Counted from the first letter of the stretch, positions 1 to 8,454 are shown. The stretch is DNA of 18,453 nucleotides from an uncultured Jannaschia sp. (GCA_937916365.1 CALFSY010000130.1:1-18453), one strand, 5' to 3'. Notes: generated by a model from the letters alone, not told the origin. Numbers and translations: made by a program.

Positions 1-2
1 CT

Positions 3-512
3 TTTGTGGGGGTTGCAGGGGCGCGGCCTGCAATCTGGTCTTATGGTCACCGCAGCCCCCAAGGTGCGGCGTTCGATACATCGGGCCAGCTTTGGGTTAT
101 TGAACATGGCGCGCGCGGCGGGGACGAAGTAAACGCCATTCGGCGGGGTGCCAATTATGGCTGGCCGGTTATTGCCTATGGCCGCCATTATAGCGGGGGC
201 CAGATTGGCGTCGGCACCGAAGCCCCCGGCATGGAACAACCCGCGCATTATTGGGACCCATCCATCGCGCCCTCGGGCGCGGCATTTTATACCGGGGATT
301 TATTTCCCGATTGGGATGGGGATTTATTCGTTGGGGCCTTATCGGGCGGGATTGTGCGGCTTGATCCCAACCAAGGCATGGCACAGGTGGAATGGATTTC
401 GACGGATGCCACCGCCCGTGTGCGCGACGTGCGCGTAGGGCCGGATGGTGCGCTTTATTTTTTGTCGGTTGGCCATGGCGCGCTGTATCGTATGACGCCC
501 GCCGCACCTTGA
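3..512 (+). CDS. PQQ-dependent aldose/sorbosone sugar dehydrogenase, C-terminal part
   Basis: This is the 3' end of a gene that starts before the window; about 169 residues are visible. The fragment carries the block typical of the glucose/sorbosone dehydrogenase (YliI/Asd) beta-propeller family: a HRSPQGAAF strand, then EHGARGGDEVN and the RRGANYGWPV loop, and later SIAPSGAAFYTGDLFPDWDG. Family members are soluble, usually periplasmic, six-bladed propellers that oxidise aldose sugars using PQQ and calcium. The final blade (VRVGPDGALYFLS) and a short tail close the protein at a natural position, so the 3' end is intact. The internal GTG at position 6 is an artefact of the window edge, not a start. 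The gene ends 10 bp from the convergent TRAP permease gene, with no terminator visible between them. Substrate and signal peptide cannot be judged from this fragment. Confidence 0.88.
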   Translation, partial: FVGVAGARPAIWSYGHRSPQGAAFDTSGQLWVIEHGARGGDEVNAIRRGANYGWPVIAYGRHYSGGQIGVGTEAPGMEQPAHYWDPSIAPSGAAFYTGDLFPDWDGDLFVGALSGGIVRLDPNQGMAQVEWISTDATARVRDVRVGPDGALYFLSVGHGALYRMTPAAP

Positions 513-522
513 AAACCCTGCC

Positions 523-1959
523 TCAAACCAAGTTAGGCAACCATAACACGATACCGGGAAACGCGATCAACACCGCGATGGTCACAACATCGGCGCCAAA
601 AAACGGGGCGGCGCCGCGAAACACATCCTGCACCCCGATGTCTAATTTGGTGTCTTTTGCCACACCGGCCACAACAAAACAGTTCAACCCAATAGGCGGG
701 GTAATCAGGCATAATTCGGCCATTTTAACCACGATGATGCCAAACCATATGGCGCATTCTTCGGCGGTCATGCCAAAGGCTGCGTTGGCGCGGGTTACAT
801 CCGGGCCACCGTTCAGGGCGATGATCGCCGGAAAGGTGACGGGCAAGGTTAGGATCAACATGCCAATCGCATCCATAAACATGCCCAATACCACGTAAAC
901 CAATAAAATCGCCAGCAAAATAAGATACGGCGAATACTCTAACCCCCCAATGAACATGGCAAAATTGTCGGGTAACTGCGCAAACCCCAAAAACCGCACG
1001 TAAATCAAAACACCCCAAATCATGGCGAAAATCATCGCCGTTAGTTTTGCGGCCTCCATCAACGCGCTGCGCAGATTGGCCCATTTCATACCTTTCCATA
1101 ACGCCATTAACAGCACGACAAAGGCGCCCAGCGCGCCGGCCTCTGTCGGGGTGGCCCAGGCCCCGTCTTCGCCCCGATAGTAGATTGAAAAAATAATGAT
1201 GAAGACGACAAACAAAATTGGTAACGCGCCTGGTAGGCTTTCAAAGCGTTGTTTCCAGGTAAACCCGGTGACCGGCGGGCCTAATGTTTTGCGCCATTTG
1301 GCCAACCCGATCACTAACCCGGCATAGATCAACGCCGACACAAACCCGGGTAAAAATCCCGCCAACAACAGTTTACCCACCGATTCCTCAACAATAATGG
1401 CATAGATCACCAAAATCGCCGATGGCGGGATGAGCGAGGCCAACGTGCCCCCCGCCGCGACAACCCCCGCCGCAAATGCCTTGTCATAGTTTAGTTTCAA
1501 CATCTCTGGTATGGCGATGCGGGCAAACACGGCCGAGGTGGCCACCGATGCGCCCGAAACCGCCGCAAACCCCGCCGTTGCAAACACAGTCGACACACCC
1601 AAGCCCCCAGGCAACCACCCGACCCAGCGTTTTGCAGCCTCAAACAACGCGCGCGTTAAGCCCGCGTAATAGGCCAGGTAACCAATTAAGATAAAGGTAG
1701 GAATAAGGCTTAGCGCGTAACCGGTGGATTTTGAATGCGGCACCTGCCCGGCCAGTTTTAGGGCCGTCACCAGGCCGCGATCAAAGCCCTGACGTTGCAT
1801 GAAAAATAGACACAGCCCGATTATACCGACAAAGGCCGCGGCAAACGCCACCCGCACCCCAATCACCACTAGGATTAACAACATCCCCGATAGCCACAGC
1901 GACAGGGTAAATATATCCACCCCATCCAGCAGGGCGCGCATATCAAGGATCTGGTCCAT
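523..1959 (-). CDS. dctM: TRAP transporter large permease (DctM family)
   Basis: This is the large membrane subunit of a tripartite ATP-independent periplasmic transporter, the sodium-coupled channel component. The roughly 478-residue length and about a dozen hydrophobic segments are typical. Family signatures include the LSGMLLILVVIGVRVAFA start, the GASVATSAVFARIAIPEM segment, GGTLASLIPPSAILVIYA, and the late FGIIVVKMAELCLITPPIGLN block. I chose ATG at 1959, which has AAGG about 8 nt upstream; a TTG one codon earlier and an ATG at 1941 are alternatives. It follows the small permease gene after a 48-bp gap and ends the minus-strand cluster. The symbol is a generic component name. Dicarboxylate specificity is not implied. 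Confidence 0.93.
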   Translation of the reverse strand: MDQILDMRALLDGVDIFTLSLWLSGMLLILVVIGVRVAFAAAFVGIIGLCLFFMQRQGFDRGLVTALKLAGQVPHSKSTGYALSLIPTFILIGYLAYYAGLTRALFEAAKRWVGWLPGGLGVSTVFATAGFAAVSGASVATSAVFARIAIPEMLKLNYDKAFAAGVVAAGGTLASLIPPSAILVIYAIIVEESVGKLLLAGFLPGFVSALIYAGLVIGLAKWRKTLGPPVTGFTWKQRFESLPGALPILFVVFIIIFSIYYRGEDGAWATPTEAGALGAFVVLLMALWKGMKWANLRSALMEAAKLTAMIFAMIWGVLIYVRFLGFAQLPDNFAMFIGGLEYSPYLILLAILLVYVVLGMFMDAIGMLILTLPVTFPAIIALNGGPDVTRANAAFGMTAEECAIWFGIIVVKMAELCLITPPIGLNCFVVAGVAKDTKLDIGVQDVFRGAAPFFGADVVTIAVLIAFPGIVLWLPNLV

Positions 1960-2007
1960 CAATGGGGCCTTGGCCCATTGTGCGCACTTAAAATGCGATT
2001 GAGTGTT

Positions 2008-2643
2008 TTAACCATCGCGCGCCCCGCTGACTGTGCGGGCCTCACGCGTGGCGGTGCCCATGGTATCCTCGGGCAACGGCACGGCCACGGGGGTGGACGC
2101 ATTGGTTTGGAATGCGCGCCCATAGGCCCAAAGCTGTAACATCAGGCGGAATGCCAGCAACCCCAACGCCACCGGCACCAACGCCTTTGCCGGCCAGGTG
2201 GGCAAACCGATGTCAATGGAACTATCGCTGCTAAAAAACGGGGCATTCCAATCAAAGGCACGTAAAAAATGGTGCCATGATCCATAAATCAACCCCAATG
2301 TCACCAATAGCATAAACACAGTGGACACCCATTCAAACGCCCACAAAATTTGGCCCCGTAGCCGCATCACCAAAATATCCATGCGGATATGCCCGCCCTC
2401 ACGCTGGCAATAAGCCAGGCCGAGAAAGGCGAAAATGGCCATGAATTGTTCTGTCCAATCCACGTATCCATAAACCGGGGCGTTGAATATTTTGCGCCCC
2501 ACAACGTTGGCCACGGCCACCACCACCAAAAGCAAAATCACAACCCCACCTAAAAGATTAAGCCGCGATTCAACCGCCAAAATCGCCCGATCAAAGCGTG
2601 ACAGACGGGTATCATCGGTTAACACGGTGGACGTGGTTACCAT
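2008..2643 (-). CDS. dctQ: TRAP transporter small permease (DctQ family)
   Basis: This is the small membrane subunit of the TRAP transporter, which pairs with the large permease in the inner membrane. The 211-residue protein has four hydrophobic segments: about residues 32-50, 67-80 (FMAIFAFLGLAYCQ), 104-121 and 150-172. The DctQ signature lies in the second region, with WTEQFMAIFAFLGLAY followed by REGGHIRMDIL; the His and Arg after the Gly pair are family-typical. The start ATG at 2643 has no strong Shine-Dalgarno. A Pro/Thr-rich hydrophilic tail of about 30 residues follows the last helix and is probably unstructured. The gene lies 80 bp downstream of the binding-protein gene, beyond a hairpin terminator. 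Confidence 0.92.
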   Translation of the reverse strand: MVTTSTVLTDDTRLSRFDRAILAVESRLNLLGGVVILLLVVVAVANVVGRKIFNAPVYGYVDWTEQFMAIFAFLGLAYCQREGGHIRMDILVMRLRGQILWAFEWVSTVFMLLVTLGLIYGSWHHFLRAFDWNAPFFSSDSSIDIGLPTWPAKALVPVALGLLAFRLMLQLWAYGRAFQTNASTPVAVPLPEDTMGTATREARTVSGARDG

Positions 2644-2678
2644 AACATGTGGCTTTCAAATATCGGAGGTGCAGTGTA

Positions 2679-2707
2679 AAACCGCCCCGTCGGAGACAGG
2701 GCGGTTT
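2679..2707 (-). terminator. Hairpin terminator/attenuator between dctP and dctQ
   Basis: A perfect 9-bp inverted repeat is formed by AAACCGCCC at 2679-2687 and GGGCGGTTT at 2699-2707, around an 11-nt loop. Read on the minus strand the stem ends in a run of four T residues, giving a short intrinsic-terminator shape. It lies between the dctP stop (2724) and the dctQ start (2643). It therefore probably ends most dctP transcripts and lets a fraction read into the permease genes. That would fit the excess of binding protein over membrane subunits usual in transporters. Confidence 0.75.
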
Positions 2708-2723
2708 GGTTTGGTTCGCCGGA

Positions 2724-3737
2724 TCAATTCGTCGCGCGTGTTTCCGCCAGTGTTGTCTGCACCAGATCATACAGCTCTTGCGCGGGCAGGCCTTGGTCTG
2801 CCATCGTTTCGATCCAGGCTTGGTGGATTGGGGCTGCCTGTTCGGCAAGGGCGGCCAACGTATCTTCGGGCACGGTTACACGTTCGACGCCGCGTTCTTC
2901 CAACACGCTATCCCAACGTTCCAAAAGCTCGCCATAATTTGCGAGATAGTGTTCGATGGCGTCATCCACCGCATTATCCAACGCCGCGCGATGGTCATCG
3001 GACAAAGCCGCATATGCGTCACTGTTCACCACAACGGGGCAATTCACTGTGCCGGGATTTAGATTTTCGGTCCACCAATCGGCGATGTCGATGGTGCGAA
3101 AACTTAGGTGTGCATGTTGGGCAAACGCCACAGTGTCTACCACGCCCGATTCCATTGCGTTGTAGGCCTCTGACGATGTGACCGAGGTCGGCACACCGCC
3201 CACCGCAGAAAAGAGTTCGCCCAACCCGCCTGTGGCGCGCACGCGCATACCATCCATTTCCGCCAATGTGTCGCGTGGTTCACCGGTGCCCACAAGGTTG
3301 TATTGCGGCATGGGCGAGGTCATTAGCATCATCGCGTTCCATTGTGCCATTTCTTCGGTCACAGCCGGGTGGGAATAGATTGCGTGGCTGACCGCGACCT
3401 CCTCTGCTAAATTCGATACGCCTAGGAATGGTAATTCCAATACCGTGATCGCGCGGTTTTTGTCGCGGTGATAGCCGGCGCAGAATTGCGCCATTTCAAA
3501 CGCACCAATCGAAATGCCGTCAAGGTTTTCGCGGTTTGACGATAGGCCGCCATAGCTGATGTTCATTGTGAATTCGCCGTTTGTGGCCTCGGCCACAGCG
3601 TCGGCCAGATGATGCACGTGTTCGGTAAAGGCGCGGCGTTGCCCCCACAACGATACATTCCATTCTGTTGCCAATGCTTCGCCTGCTAAACCAAACGCCA
3701 AAGCTGTGCTAAGGGCGGTCGTGGTAAAATGTTTCAT
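2724..3737 (-). CDS. dctP: TRAP transporter solute-binding protein (DctP family)
   Basis: This is the periplasmic binding protein that delivers substrate to the TRAP permeases. The start ATG at 3737 is supported by GGGAGGA 6-7 nt upstream; a longer in-frame extension to 3803 lacks such a site and is rejected. The 337-residue product begins with a clear signal peptide (MKHFTTTALS then a hydrophobic stretch, likely cleavage after ALA at residues 21-23). The mature protein shows the DctP pattern, including the MRVRATGG segment, where Arg167 matches the arginine that usually salt-bridges a substrate carboxylate. The following VTSSEAYNAMESGVVDTV segment is also family-typical. The substrate is therefore probably a carboxylate. 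The neighbouring urate/allantoate genes suggest a ureide or other purine-breakdown acid, but this is inference only. Confidence 0.92.
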   Translation of the reverse strand: MKHFTTTALSTALAFGLAGEALATEWNVSLWGQRRAFTEHVHHLADAVAEATNGEFTMNISYGGLSSNRENLDGISIGAFEMAQFCAGYHRDKNRAITVLELPFLGVSNLAEEVAVSHAIYSHPAVTEEMAQWNAMMLMTSPMPQYNLVGTGEPRDTLAEMDGMRVRATGGLGELFSAVGGVPTSVTSSEAYNAMESGVVDTVAFAQHAHLSFRTIDIADWWTENLNPGTVNCPVVVNSDAYAALSDDHRAALDNAVDDAIEHYLANYGELLERWDSVLEERGVERVTVPEDTLAALAEQAAPIHQAWIETMADQGLPAQELYDLVQTTLAETRATN

Positions 3738-3787
3738 GGTGTCCTCCCAATTTTGCGGGGCCGGTATGACACCCCGCCTGTTATTGG

Positions 3788-3817
3788 ATAGTAAACGCCA
3801 CACCCGCGATAAGCCAA
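3788..3817 (-). promoter_or_regulatory. Candidate sigma-70-like promoter for dctP
   Basis: On the minus strand, TTGGCT (3812-3817 on the plus strand as AGCCAA) is followed 18 nt later by TACTAT (3788-3793 as ATAGTA). This lies about 50 bp upstream of the dctP start, in the 147-bp gap after allantoicase. A 6-bp GC hairpin (GCGGGG 3755-3760 with CCCCGC 3772-3777) lies in the leader between it and the Shine-Dalgarno. The match is moderate and unproven. It would let the TRAP genes be transcribed independently of allantoicase. Confidence 0.3.
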
Positions 3818-3884
3818 GCCCAGAATTCAGTGTTACAATCGGAACGGATGGTTAAGTTTATGCGCAACGTGATGCGATTTGGGA

Positions 3885-4934
3885 TTATCCCGCCGTGGTG
3901 CCCAAAACCCGCAGACGCGACACCCCCCCATCGGGAAAGATGTTAAACCGAATGTGTGTCACAGGGCCCAGGGGCGACAGTTCACCGCGAAACCGGTGTT
4001 CAGTATCAGGGCCCAATTTTTGTGGTGGCAAAAGATCGGCCCAAAACATTGAATCGGTGATAAGCGCATCGGTCAACCCATCACCGAAATTGCGCAAATC
4101 CGCCGCCTGAACCGAGGCTCTATCGGGGAAATTGCCCTTAAAATGTGCGGTATCTATCAACACCTCGGCCACATCGCCCCGCGCGCCTAAGGCGATAATC
4201 ATCCAATCATAGCCTGGTTCACGGCGGCGGCGGGTTTCCCACCCATCGCCCATATTGATGCCGCGCCCCGGGGCCAGTATCCGCGTGTAATCCCCGAAAT
4301 GCGCATCGGAAAATGCCAAAATACGGCCACCGTTCAACGCCGCGACCAGGTCAATTTCCCCGCGCCGATCGCCGACGTCCAATTCCGGCACGCCATAGGC
4401 CCGCAATCGTGCAATGCCCCCATCGGGATAAATATGAACGCGCAGGTGTGTCCAGCTTTCAAAACTGTTGCAGCTATAATAATGATTTGCCGATGGCCCG
4501 AGGGGTTTATGGGGCAAAATCGTTACCCATGATGTGTTATCGGGCGGCGTATCATCCTTTGTCGCACACGCCTCTATCCGAAGGGCGGGGGCATAGTTGC
4601 CCGTGAAATGCGTTGTGTCGATGTCAAACCCGATGATCCGGCCCGCCCTGGCCAATTTGATGATCGCCATGTCGTGGCCACCATCGCGGCGACGCTGGGT
4701 TTCCCACCCGTCCATCCATTTTCCGTTTTCGTCGAATTTGTCTTCGATAAAGACGGGCGCGGCGTCTGATAGCATTCGGTCTAGCGGGGCGAAAAATTCG
4801 TTGGTTGCCCAAATCGCCCTGGCCCCTAGACCAGCGGAGGCAAGGTTAATTCCCGTGCGGGCAAACAAAGGGATATTGGGGTTTAGGCTTTCGATACTTG
4901 GCATGGTGATGTTTGACGTTTGGGTAATTGACAT
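3885..4934 (-). CDS. alc: Allantoicase (allantoate amidinohydrolase)
   Basis: Allantoicase (EC 3.5.3.4) hydrolyses allantoate to ureidoglycolate and urea, a late step of urate breakdown in the cytoplasm. The 349-residue length fits. The family's two-fold internal repeat is obvious: DGWETQRRRDGGHDMAII near residue 75, then FDIDTTHFTGNYAP, is echoed by DGWETRRRREPGYDWMII near residue 230, then VLIDTAHFKGNFPD. Each half ends in a similar strand (HLRVHIYPDGGIARLR and HIRFNIFPDGGVSRLR). The ATG at 4934 has no clear Shine-Dalgarno, and a second in-frame ATG at 4904 is possible. The gene diverges from puuD across a 172-bp shared promoter region. The dctPQM genes lie downstream on the same strand. 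Steps between urate and allantoate are not encoded in this window. Confidence 0.95.
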   Translation of the reverse strand: MSITQTSNITMPSIESLNPNIPLFARTGINLASAGLGARAIWATNEFFAPLDRMLSDAAPVFIEDKFDENGKWMDGWETQRRRDGGHDMAIIKLARAGRIIGFDIDTTHFTGNYAPALRIEACATKDDTPPDNTSWVTILPHKPLGPSANHYYSCNSFESWTHLRVHIYPDGGIARLRAYGVPELDVGDRRGEIDLVAALNGGRILAFSDAHFGDYTRILAPGRGINMGDGWETRRRREPGYDWMIIALGARGDVAEVLIDTAHFKGNFPDRASVQAADLRNFGDGLTDALITDSMFWADLLPPQKLGPDTEHRFRGELSPLGPVTHIRFNIFPDGGVSRLRVLGTTAG

Positions 4935-5023
4935 AAGATGCGCTGTAACACAGGCGCGTGGAAATCACATGAAACCAAACATCGCTCAAATACGCCTTTC
5001 ACACAGAAAAGAAAAGGGGCGGT

Positions 5024-5036
5024 TGCACATGGTGCA
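5024..5036. promoter_or_regulatory. Inverted repeat in the alc-puuD divergent promoter region
   Basis: TGCAC and GTGCA, separated by ATG, form a small dyad inside the 172-bp region between the divergent alc and puuD genes. The position and symmetry suit an operator shared by both genes. The arms are only 5 bp, so chance is possible. A second dyad, GGGCC-GTC-GGCCC at 5070-5082, lies 15-27 bp upstream of the puuD Shine-Dalgarno (AAAAGG, 5095-5100) and could form a leader hairpin. Confidence 0.3.
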
Positions 5037-5106
5037 GAATTTGGTGGACATAAGGGGCAAATGTAAAACGGGCCGTCGGCCCCATGTTTTCCGCAAAAGG
5101 TGATGA

Positions 5107-6351
5107 ATGGATATAACGATCCTGTTGCATTGGGCCGAATTTGCCGCCCGCTGGCTGCATGTTATAACCGCGATGGCTTGGATCGGGTCCAGTTTTTATT
5201 TTATCGCGCTTGACTTAGGTCTTCGGCGAGATCCCAAACCGACCTCGGGGGCAGACGGCCAAGAATGGCAGGTTCACGGCGGCGGATTTTACCATATCCA
5301 AAAATATATGATTGCCCCAGCGGAATTGCCCGAACACCTGACCTGGTTCAAATGGGAAAGCTACGCAACATGGTTATCGGGGGTGGCGCTTTTGATCCTG
5401 CTGTATTGGGTGGGGGCAGAATTATACCTGATTGATTGGGCGGTGATGCCACTACGCCCATGGCAGGCCATTGTGATTTCGGCGCTATCGCTGGTGTTGG
5501 GGTGGGTAATTTACGACATGCTATGTAAATCGCCATTGCGTCATCAACCCATGATTTTGATGCTGGCCCTTTTTGCGGTAATCGTCGCATGGGCGTGGGG
5601 TTATACGCAGGTATTTTCCGGACGCGCGGCCTTGTTGCATCTGGGGGCGCTTACGGCGACAATTATGACGGCAAATGTGGCGATGATTATCATCCCCAAC
5701 CAGAAAATCGTTGTGGCCGACCTAAAAGCAGGCCGCACGCCCGACGCCAAGTATGGCACAATCGCCAAGTTACGGTCGACCCACAACAACTACCTCACGC
5801 TGCCGGTTATTTTTTTGATGTTATCAAACCATTATCCGTTGGCCTTTGCCGGCGATTATAACTGGATCATTGCGGCGTTGGTGTTTTTGATGGGTGTTTT
5901 GATCCGCCATTTTTTCAATACGATGCACGCGCGCAAAGGGTATCTTTGGTGGACATGGGGCGCCACAGTAGCGGTGTTTTTTGTGATCGTGTATTTGTCC
6001 ACCCTGCCCCTGATGCGGGACGACACCGAACCTGAACCGGGGGCAGCGGCGCGTCTGACACCGGCACAGGCGCGCTTTGCCGATCATCCCGATTTTGCGA
6101 TCATTGCCGACATCGTGTATACACGGTGTTCTATGTGCCACGCGGCCGAGGTGTTTTGGCCTGGTTTGGTGGGTGCCCCGCGCGGGGTTCGGTTGGACAC
6201 CAATGCTTATGTTGCTGCACAGGCGCGGATGATTTATCTGCAATCGGGCGTTAGCCACGCGATGCCACCAAATAACCTAAGCGCCATGGAACACACCGAA
6301 CGTGCCGCTATCCGTGCCTGGTATCGCGCGGTAACGGACGGCGGATTTTAA
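5107..6351 (+). CDS. puuD: Urate hydroxylase PuuD, membrane protein with C-terminal cytochrome c
   Basis: PuuD is an inner-membrane urate oxidase that, unlike soluble uricase, passes electrons to a fused cytochrome c instead of directly producing peroxide. The 414-residue protein has about eight hydrophobic segments (roughly residues 8-35, 88-108, 118-138, 148-167, 175-196, 229-247, 252-270 and 282-300). It then has a C-terminal domain from about 315 with the haem attachment motif CSMCH at 341-345 and a plausible axial Met386 in SHAMPPNN. The opening LLHWAEFAARWLHVITAMAW and the STHNNYLTLPVIFLMLSNH block are typical of the family. The ATG at 5107 is preceded by AAAAGG ending 6 nt upstream; an out-of-frame ATG at 5103 overlaps it. 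The cytochrome domain must face the periplasm. The divergent allantoicase supports a urate role. The following gene, der, is unrelated. Confidence 0.93.
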   Translation: MDITILLHWAEFAARWLHVITAMAWIGSSFYFIALDLGLRRDPKPTSGADGQEWQVHGGGFYHIQKYMIAPAELPEHLTWFKWESYATWLSGVALLILLYWVGAELYLIDWAVMPLRPWQAIVISALSLVLGWVIYDMLCKSPLRHQPMILMLALFAVIVAWAWGYTQVFSGRAALLHLGALTATIMTANVAMIIIPNQKIVVADLKAGRTPDAKYGTIAKLRSTHNNYLTLPVIFLMLSNHYPLAFAGDYNWIIAALVFLMGVLIRHFFNTMHARKGYLWWTWGATVAVFFVIVYLSTLPLMRDDTEPEPGAAARLTPAQARFADHPDFAIIADIVYTRCSMCHAAEVFWPGLVGAPRGVRLDTNAYVAAQARMIYLQSGVSHAMPPNNLSAMEHTERAAIRAWYRAVTDGGF

Positions 6352-6391
6352 CAAAGACCTTTATGTTTGCTTAGACATACGTTCCGATCAA

Positions 6392-6405
6392 TTATCTAAA
6401 GATAA
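6392..6405. promoter_or_regulatory. Short palindrome just upstream of der
   Basis: TTATCT and AGATAA flank a 2-nt centre, ending 4 bp before the der start codon in the 58-bp puuD-der gap. It covers the position where a Shine-Dalgarno would be expected (AAAGATAA), so it could influence translation or be a protein-binding site. The role is unknown. Confidence 0.2.
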
Positions 6406-6409
6406 CGCC

Positions 6410-7864
6410 ATGCCCTTTACCCTTGCCATCATAGGTCGGCCCAATGTGGGCAAATCGACATTATTCAACCGTTTGGTTGGTCGTCGCCTGGCGTTGACCG
6501 ATGATCGGCCCGGTGTTACCCGCGATGTACGCGAAGGCGCGGCGCGGTTGGGTGCGTTGCGGTTCACAGTCATTGATACCGCAGGGTTAGAGGATGCCAC
6601 CGACAACACCCTACCAGGCCGGATGCGCCGATTGACCGAACGCGCGGTGGCAAATGCCGATGCGTGCCTATTTGTGATCGACGCCCGCGCCGGGGTCACC
6701 GCCGCCGATGTGCAGTTTGCCGATATGGTGCGCCGCACGGGGCGCCCCGTGTTGTTGGCCGCGAACAAGGCCGAAGGTCACGCCGCAACAACAGGGGTGA
6801 TCGAGGCCTACGATCTGGGCCTGGGCGAACCGATCGCCCTGTCGGCGGAACACGGCGAAGGTATGGCAGAGCTGGCCGTGGCATTAACCCCGTTGGTCGC
6901 GGCGGCGGAAACCCCCGCCACCACGGCCCTATCCGCCCCCGAAACCGATGTCGATGCAGATGCCGATGATCGCCCGATAACCCCCGAACGGCCCTTACAA
7001 ATCGCCGTGATTGGGCGGCCCAACGCGGGCAAATCGACGCTGGTCAACACCATTTTGGGCGAAGATCGCCTGCTTACCGGGCCAGAGGCCGGAATCACCC
7101 GGGATGCCATTTCAATTTCAACCCTTTGGGCCGATATGCCGGTGCGCATTTTTGACACCGCAGGTATGCGCAAACGCGCAAAGGTGCAGGAAAAATTGGA
7201 AAAACTATCGGTCGCCGATGGATTGCGCGCGGTGCAGTTTGCCGAAGTGGTCATCGTGCTGTTGGATGCAGCCATTCCGTTTGAAAGCCAGGATTTACGC
7301 CTGGCCGATTTGGCCGAACGCGAAGGCCGTGCCGTGGTTGTCGCCGTCAACAAATGGGATTTGGAAAAACAAAAACAGGCCAAACGCAACACGTTGACAG
7401 AAACGTTTGACCGCTTGCTGCCGCAACTGCGCGGCGCGGCATTGGTGCCGGTATCGGCGCGCACGGGCCAGGGGTTGGATCATCTGCGTAAGGCGATTCT
7501 GCGCGCCCATGCCGTATGGAATAGCCGCGTCAGCACGGCACGGTTGAATCGGTGGTTGGCTGCGATGGTGGCGGCCCACCCGCCCCCTGCGCCATCGGGG
7601 CGTCGTATCAAATTGCGCTATATGACCCAGGCGAAAACGCGACCGCCGGGATTTGTTGTGATGTGTTCACAGCCGGAAAAATTACCCGATAGCTATACGC
7701 GCTATCTGGTCAATGGGTTACGGGATGCCTTTGATATGCCCGGCACGCCGATCCGTTTGCATATGCGCAGCCAAGCGGATCAAAACCCCTACAAAAATCG
7801 CAGGAAATCTACGCCGTCGCGGTTGACCAAGCATGTAAAAAAGGGTGCAACGGGGCAACGATAA
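6410..7864 (+). CDS. der: Ribosome-assembly GTPase Der (EngA)
   Basis: Der is an essential GTPase with two tandem G domains and a KH-like RNA-binding domain; it acts in maturation of the 50S ribosomal subunit. All signatures are visible. G domain 1 has GRPNVGKST at 9-17, GVTRD at 35-39, DTAG at 56-59 and NKAEG at 119-123. G domain 2 has GRPNAGKST at 202-210, GITRDA at 228-233, DTAGMRKR at 249-256 and NKWDL at 314-318. An acidic linker (about 165-195, ETDVDADADDRP) separates them. The KH domain occupies roughly 370-455, and a basic tail (YKNRRKSTPSRLTKHVKK) ends the protein. The 484-residue length is normal. It is convergent with the peroxiredoxin gene; the 75-bp gap holds no clear terminator. 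Confidence 0.97.
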   Translation: MPFTLAIIGRPNVGKSTLFNRLVGRRLALTDDRPGVTRDVREGAARLGALRFTVIDTAGLEDATDNTLPGRMRRLTERAVANADACLFVIDARAGVTAADVQFADMVRRTGRPVLLAANKAEGHAATTGVIEAYDLGLGEPIALSAEHGEGMAELAVALTPLVAAAETPATTALSAPETDVDADADDRPITPERPLQIAVIGRPNAGKSTLVNTILGEDRLLTGPEAGITRDAISISTLWADMPVRIFDTAGMRKRAKVQEKLEKLSVADGLRAVQFAEVVIVLLDAAIPFESQDLRLADLAEREGRAVVVAVNKWDLEKQKQAKRNTLTETFDRLLPQLRGAALVPVSARTGQGLDHLRKAILRAHAVWNSRVSTARLNRWLAAMVAAHPPPAPSGRRIKLRYMTQAKTRPPGFVVMCSQPEKLPDSYTRYLVNGLRDAFDMPGTPIRLHMRSQADQNPYKNRRKSTPSRLTKHVKKGATGQR

Positions 7865-7939
7865 CGTTTGCCGTTCGATTATCCCCGTGCAACCATTCAA
7901 TATTATACAGATGATGCGGATAGTGCGGCATGGCGCCCG

Positions 7940-8428
7940 CTAAATCGCAGCCAACAACGTTTCACCCGCCGAAATGGTGCAGGCCCCCGGATCGGTTTCA
8001 ACGTTCAAAACCTTGACCACCCCATCCTCGGCATACAGGGCATAGCGTTGCGCGCGGTCGAAAAACCCAACCGGCGGCGCGGTGAGTGTTAGGCCAATCG
8101 CCTTTGTGAATTCGCTGGCTGCATCGCTGATCATTGTGATCCCGGCGGCAATGGCGCCGGTGGTTTCACCCCAGGCGCGCAAAACAAATGGGTCATTAAC
8201 GGCGATACACATCACAGTGTCGATGCCCTTTGTGTCAAAGGCGGCCTTGGTGCGGATAAAGCTGGGCAAATGGGCGGCGGTGCAGGTGGGCGTAAAGGCC
8301 CCGGGCACGCCAAAGATAACAACCTTGCGGCCTGCGATTTTATCGGACAGGTCGATTTGTTCGTGACCTTCCGTGCCGATTTGCAACAATGTGGCATTCG
8401 GCAGCCTGTCGCCCTGGGAAATTGTCAT
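7940..8428 (-). CDS. Peroxiredoxin, PRX5/redoxin type
   Basis: This is a thiol peroxidase of the PRX5 subfamily that reduces hydrogen peroxide and organic peroxides. The chosen ATG at 8428 gives 162 residues (MTISQGDRLPNATL), the usual length; an in-frame extension to 8497 adds a low-complexity Thr/His-rich leader and is rejected. The peroxidatic cysteine is Cys49 in PGAFTPTC, with the conserved Pro and Thr just before it. Cys150 in DPGACTIS is placed as the resolving cysteine of atypical 2-Cys PRX5 enzymes. The tryptophan-containing VNDPFVLRAW segment is also characteristic. It diverges from a ferredoxin reductase-like gene over 86 bp. Whether that flavoprotein supplies electrons to this enzyme is not shown by the sequence. 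Confidence 0.94.
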   Translation of the reverse strand: MTISQGDRLPNATLLQIGTEGHEQIDLSDKIAGRKVVIFGVPGAFTPTCTAAHLPSFIRTKAAFDTKGIDTVMCIAVNDPFVLRAWGETTGAIAAGITMISDAASEFTKAIGLTLTAPPVGFFDRAQRYALYAEDGVVKVLNVETDPGACTISAGETLLAAI

Positions 8429-8454
8429 GTTTGTATGGCCCTTGGTGGTTGTGT

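Noticed and set aside
2483..3181. Long plus-strand open frame of 232 codons opposite the TRAP genes
   Set aside because: It lies antisense across the real dctQ and dctP genes and its Arg/Pro-rich product is typical of a shadow of GC-rich coding DNA.
3738..3803. N-terminal extension of the TRAP binding protein
   Set aside because: It would bury the signal peptide and contains the strong GGGAGGA site that serves the ATG at 3737.
6808..7464. Minus-strand open frame of 218 codons inside der
   Set aside because: It is Ser/Ala/Arg-rich without motifs and is antisense to an unmistakable Der GTPase.
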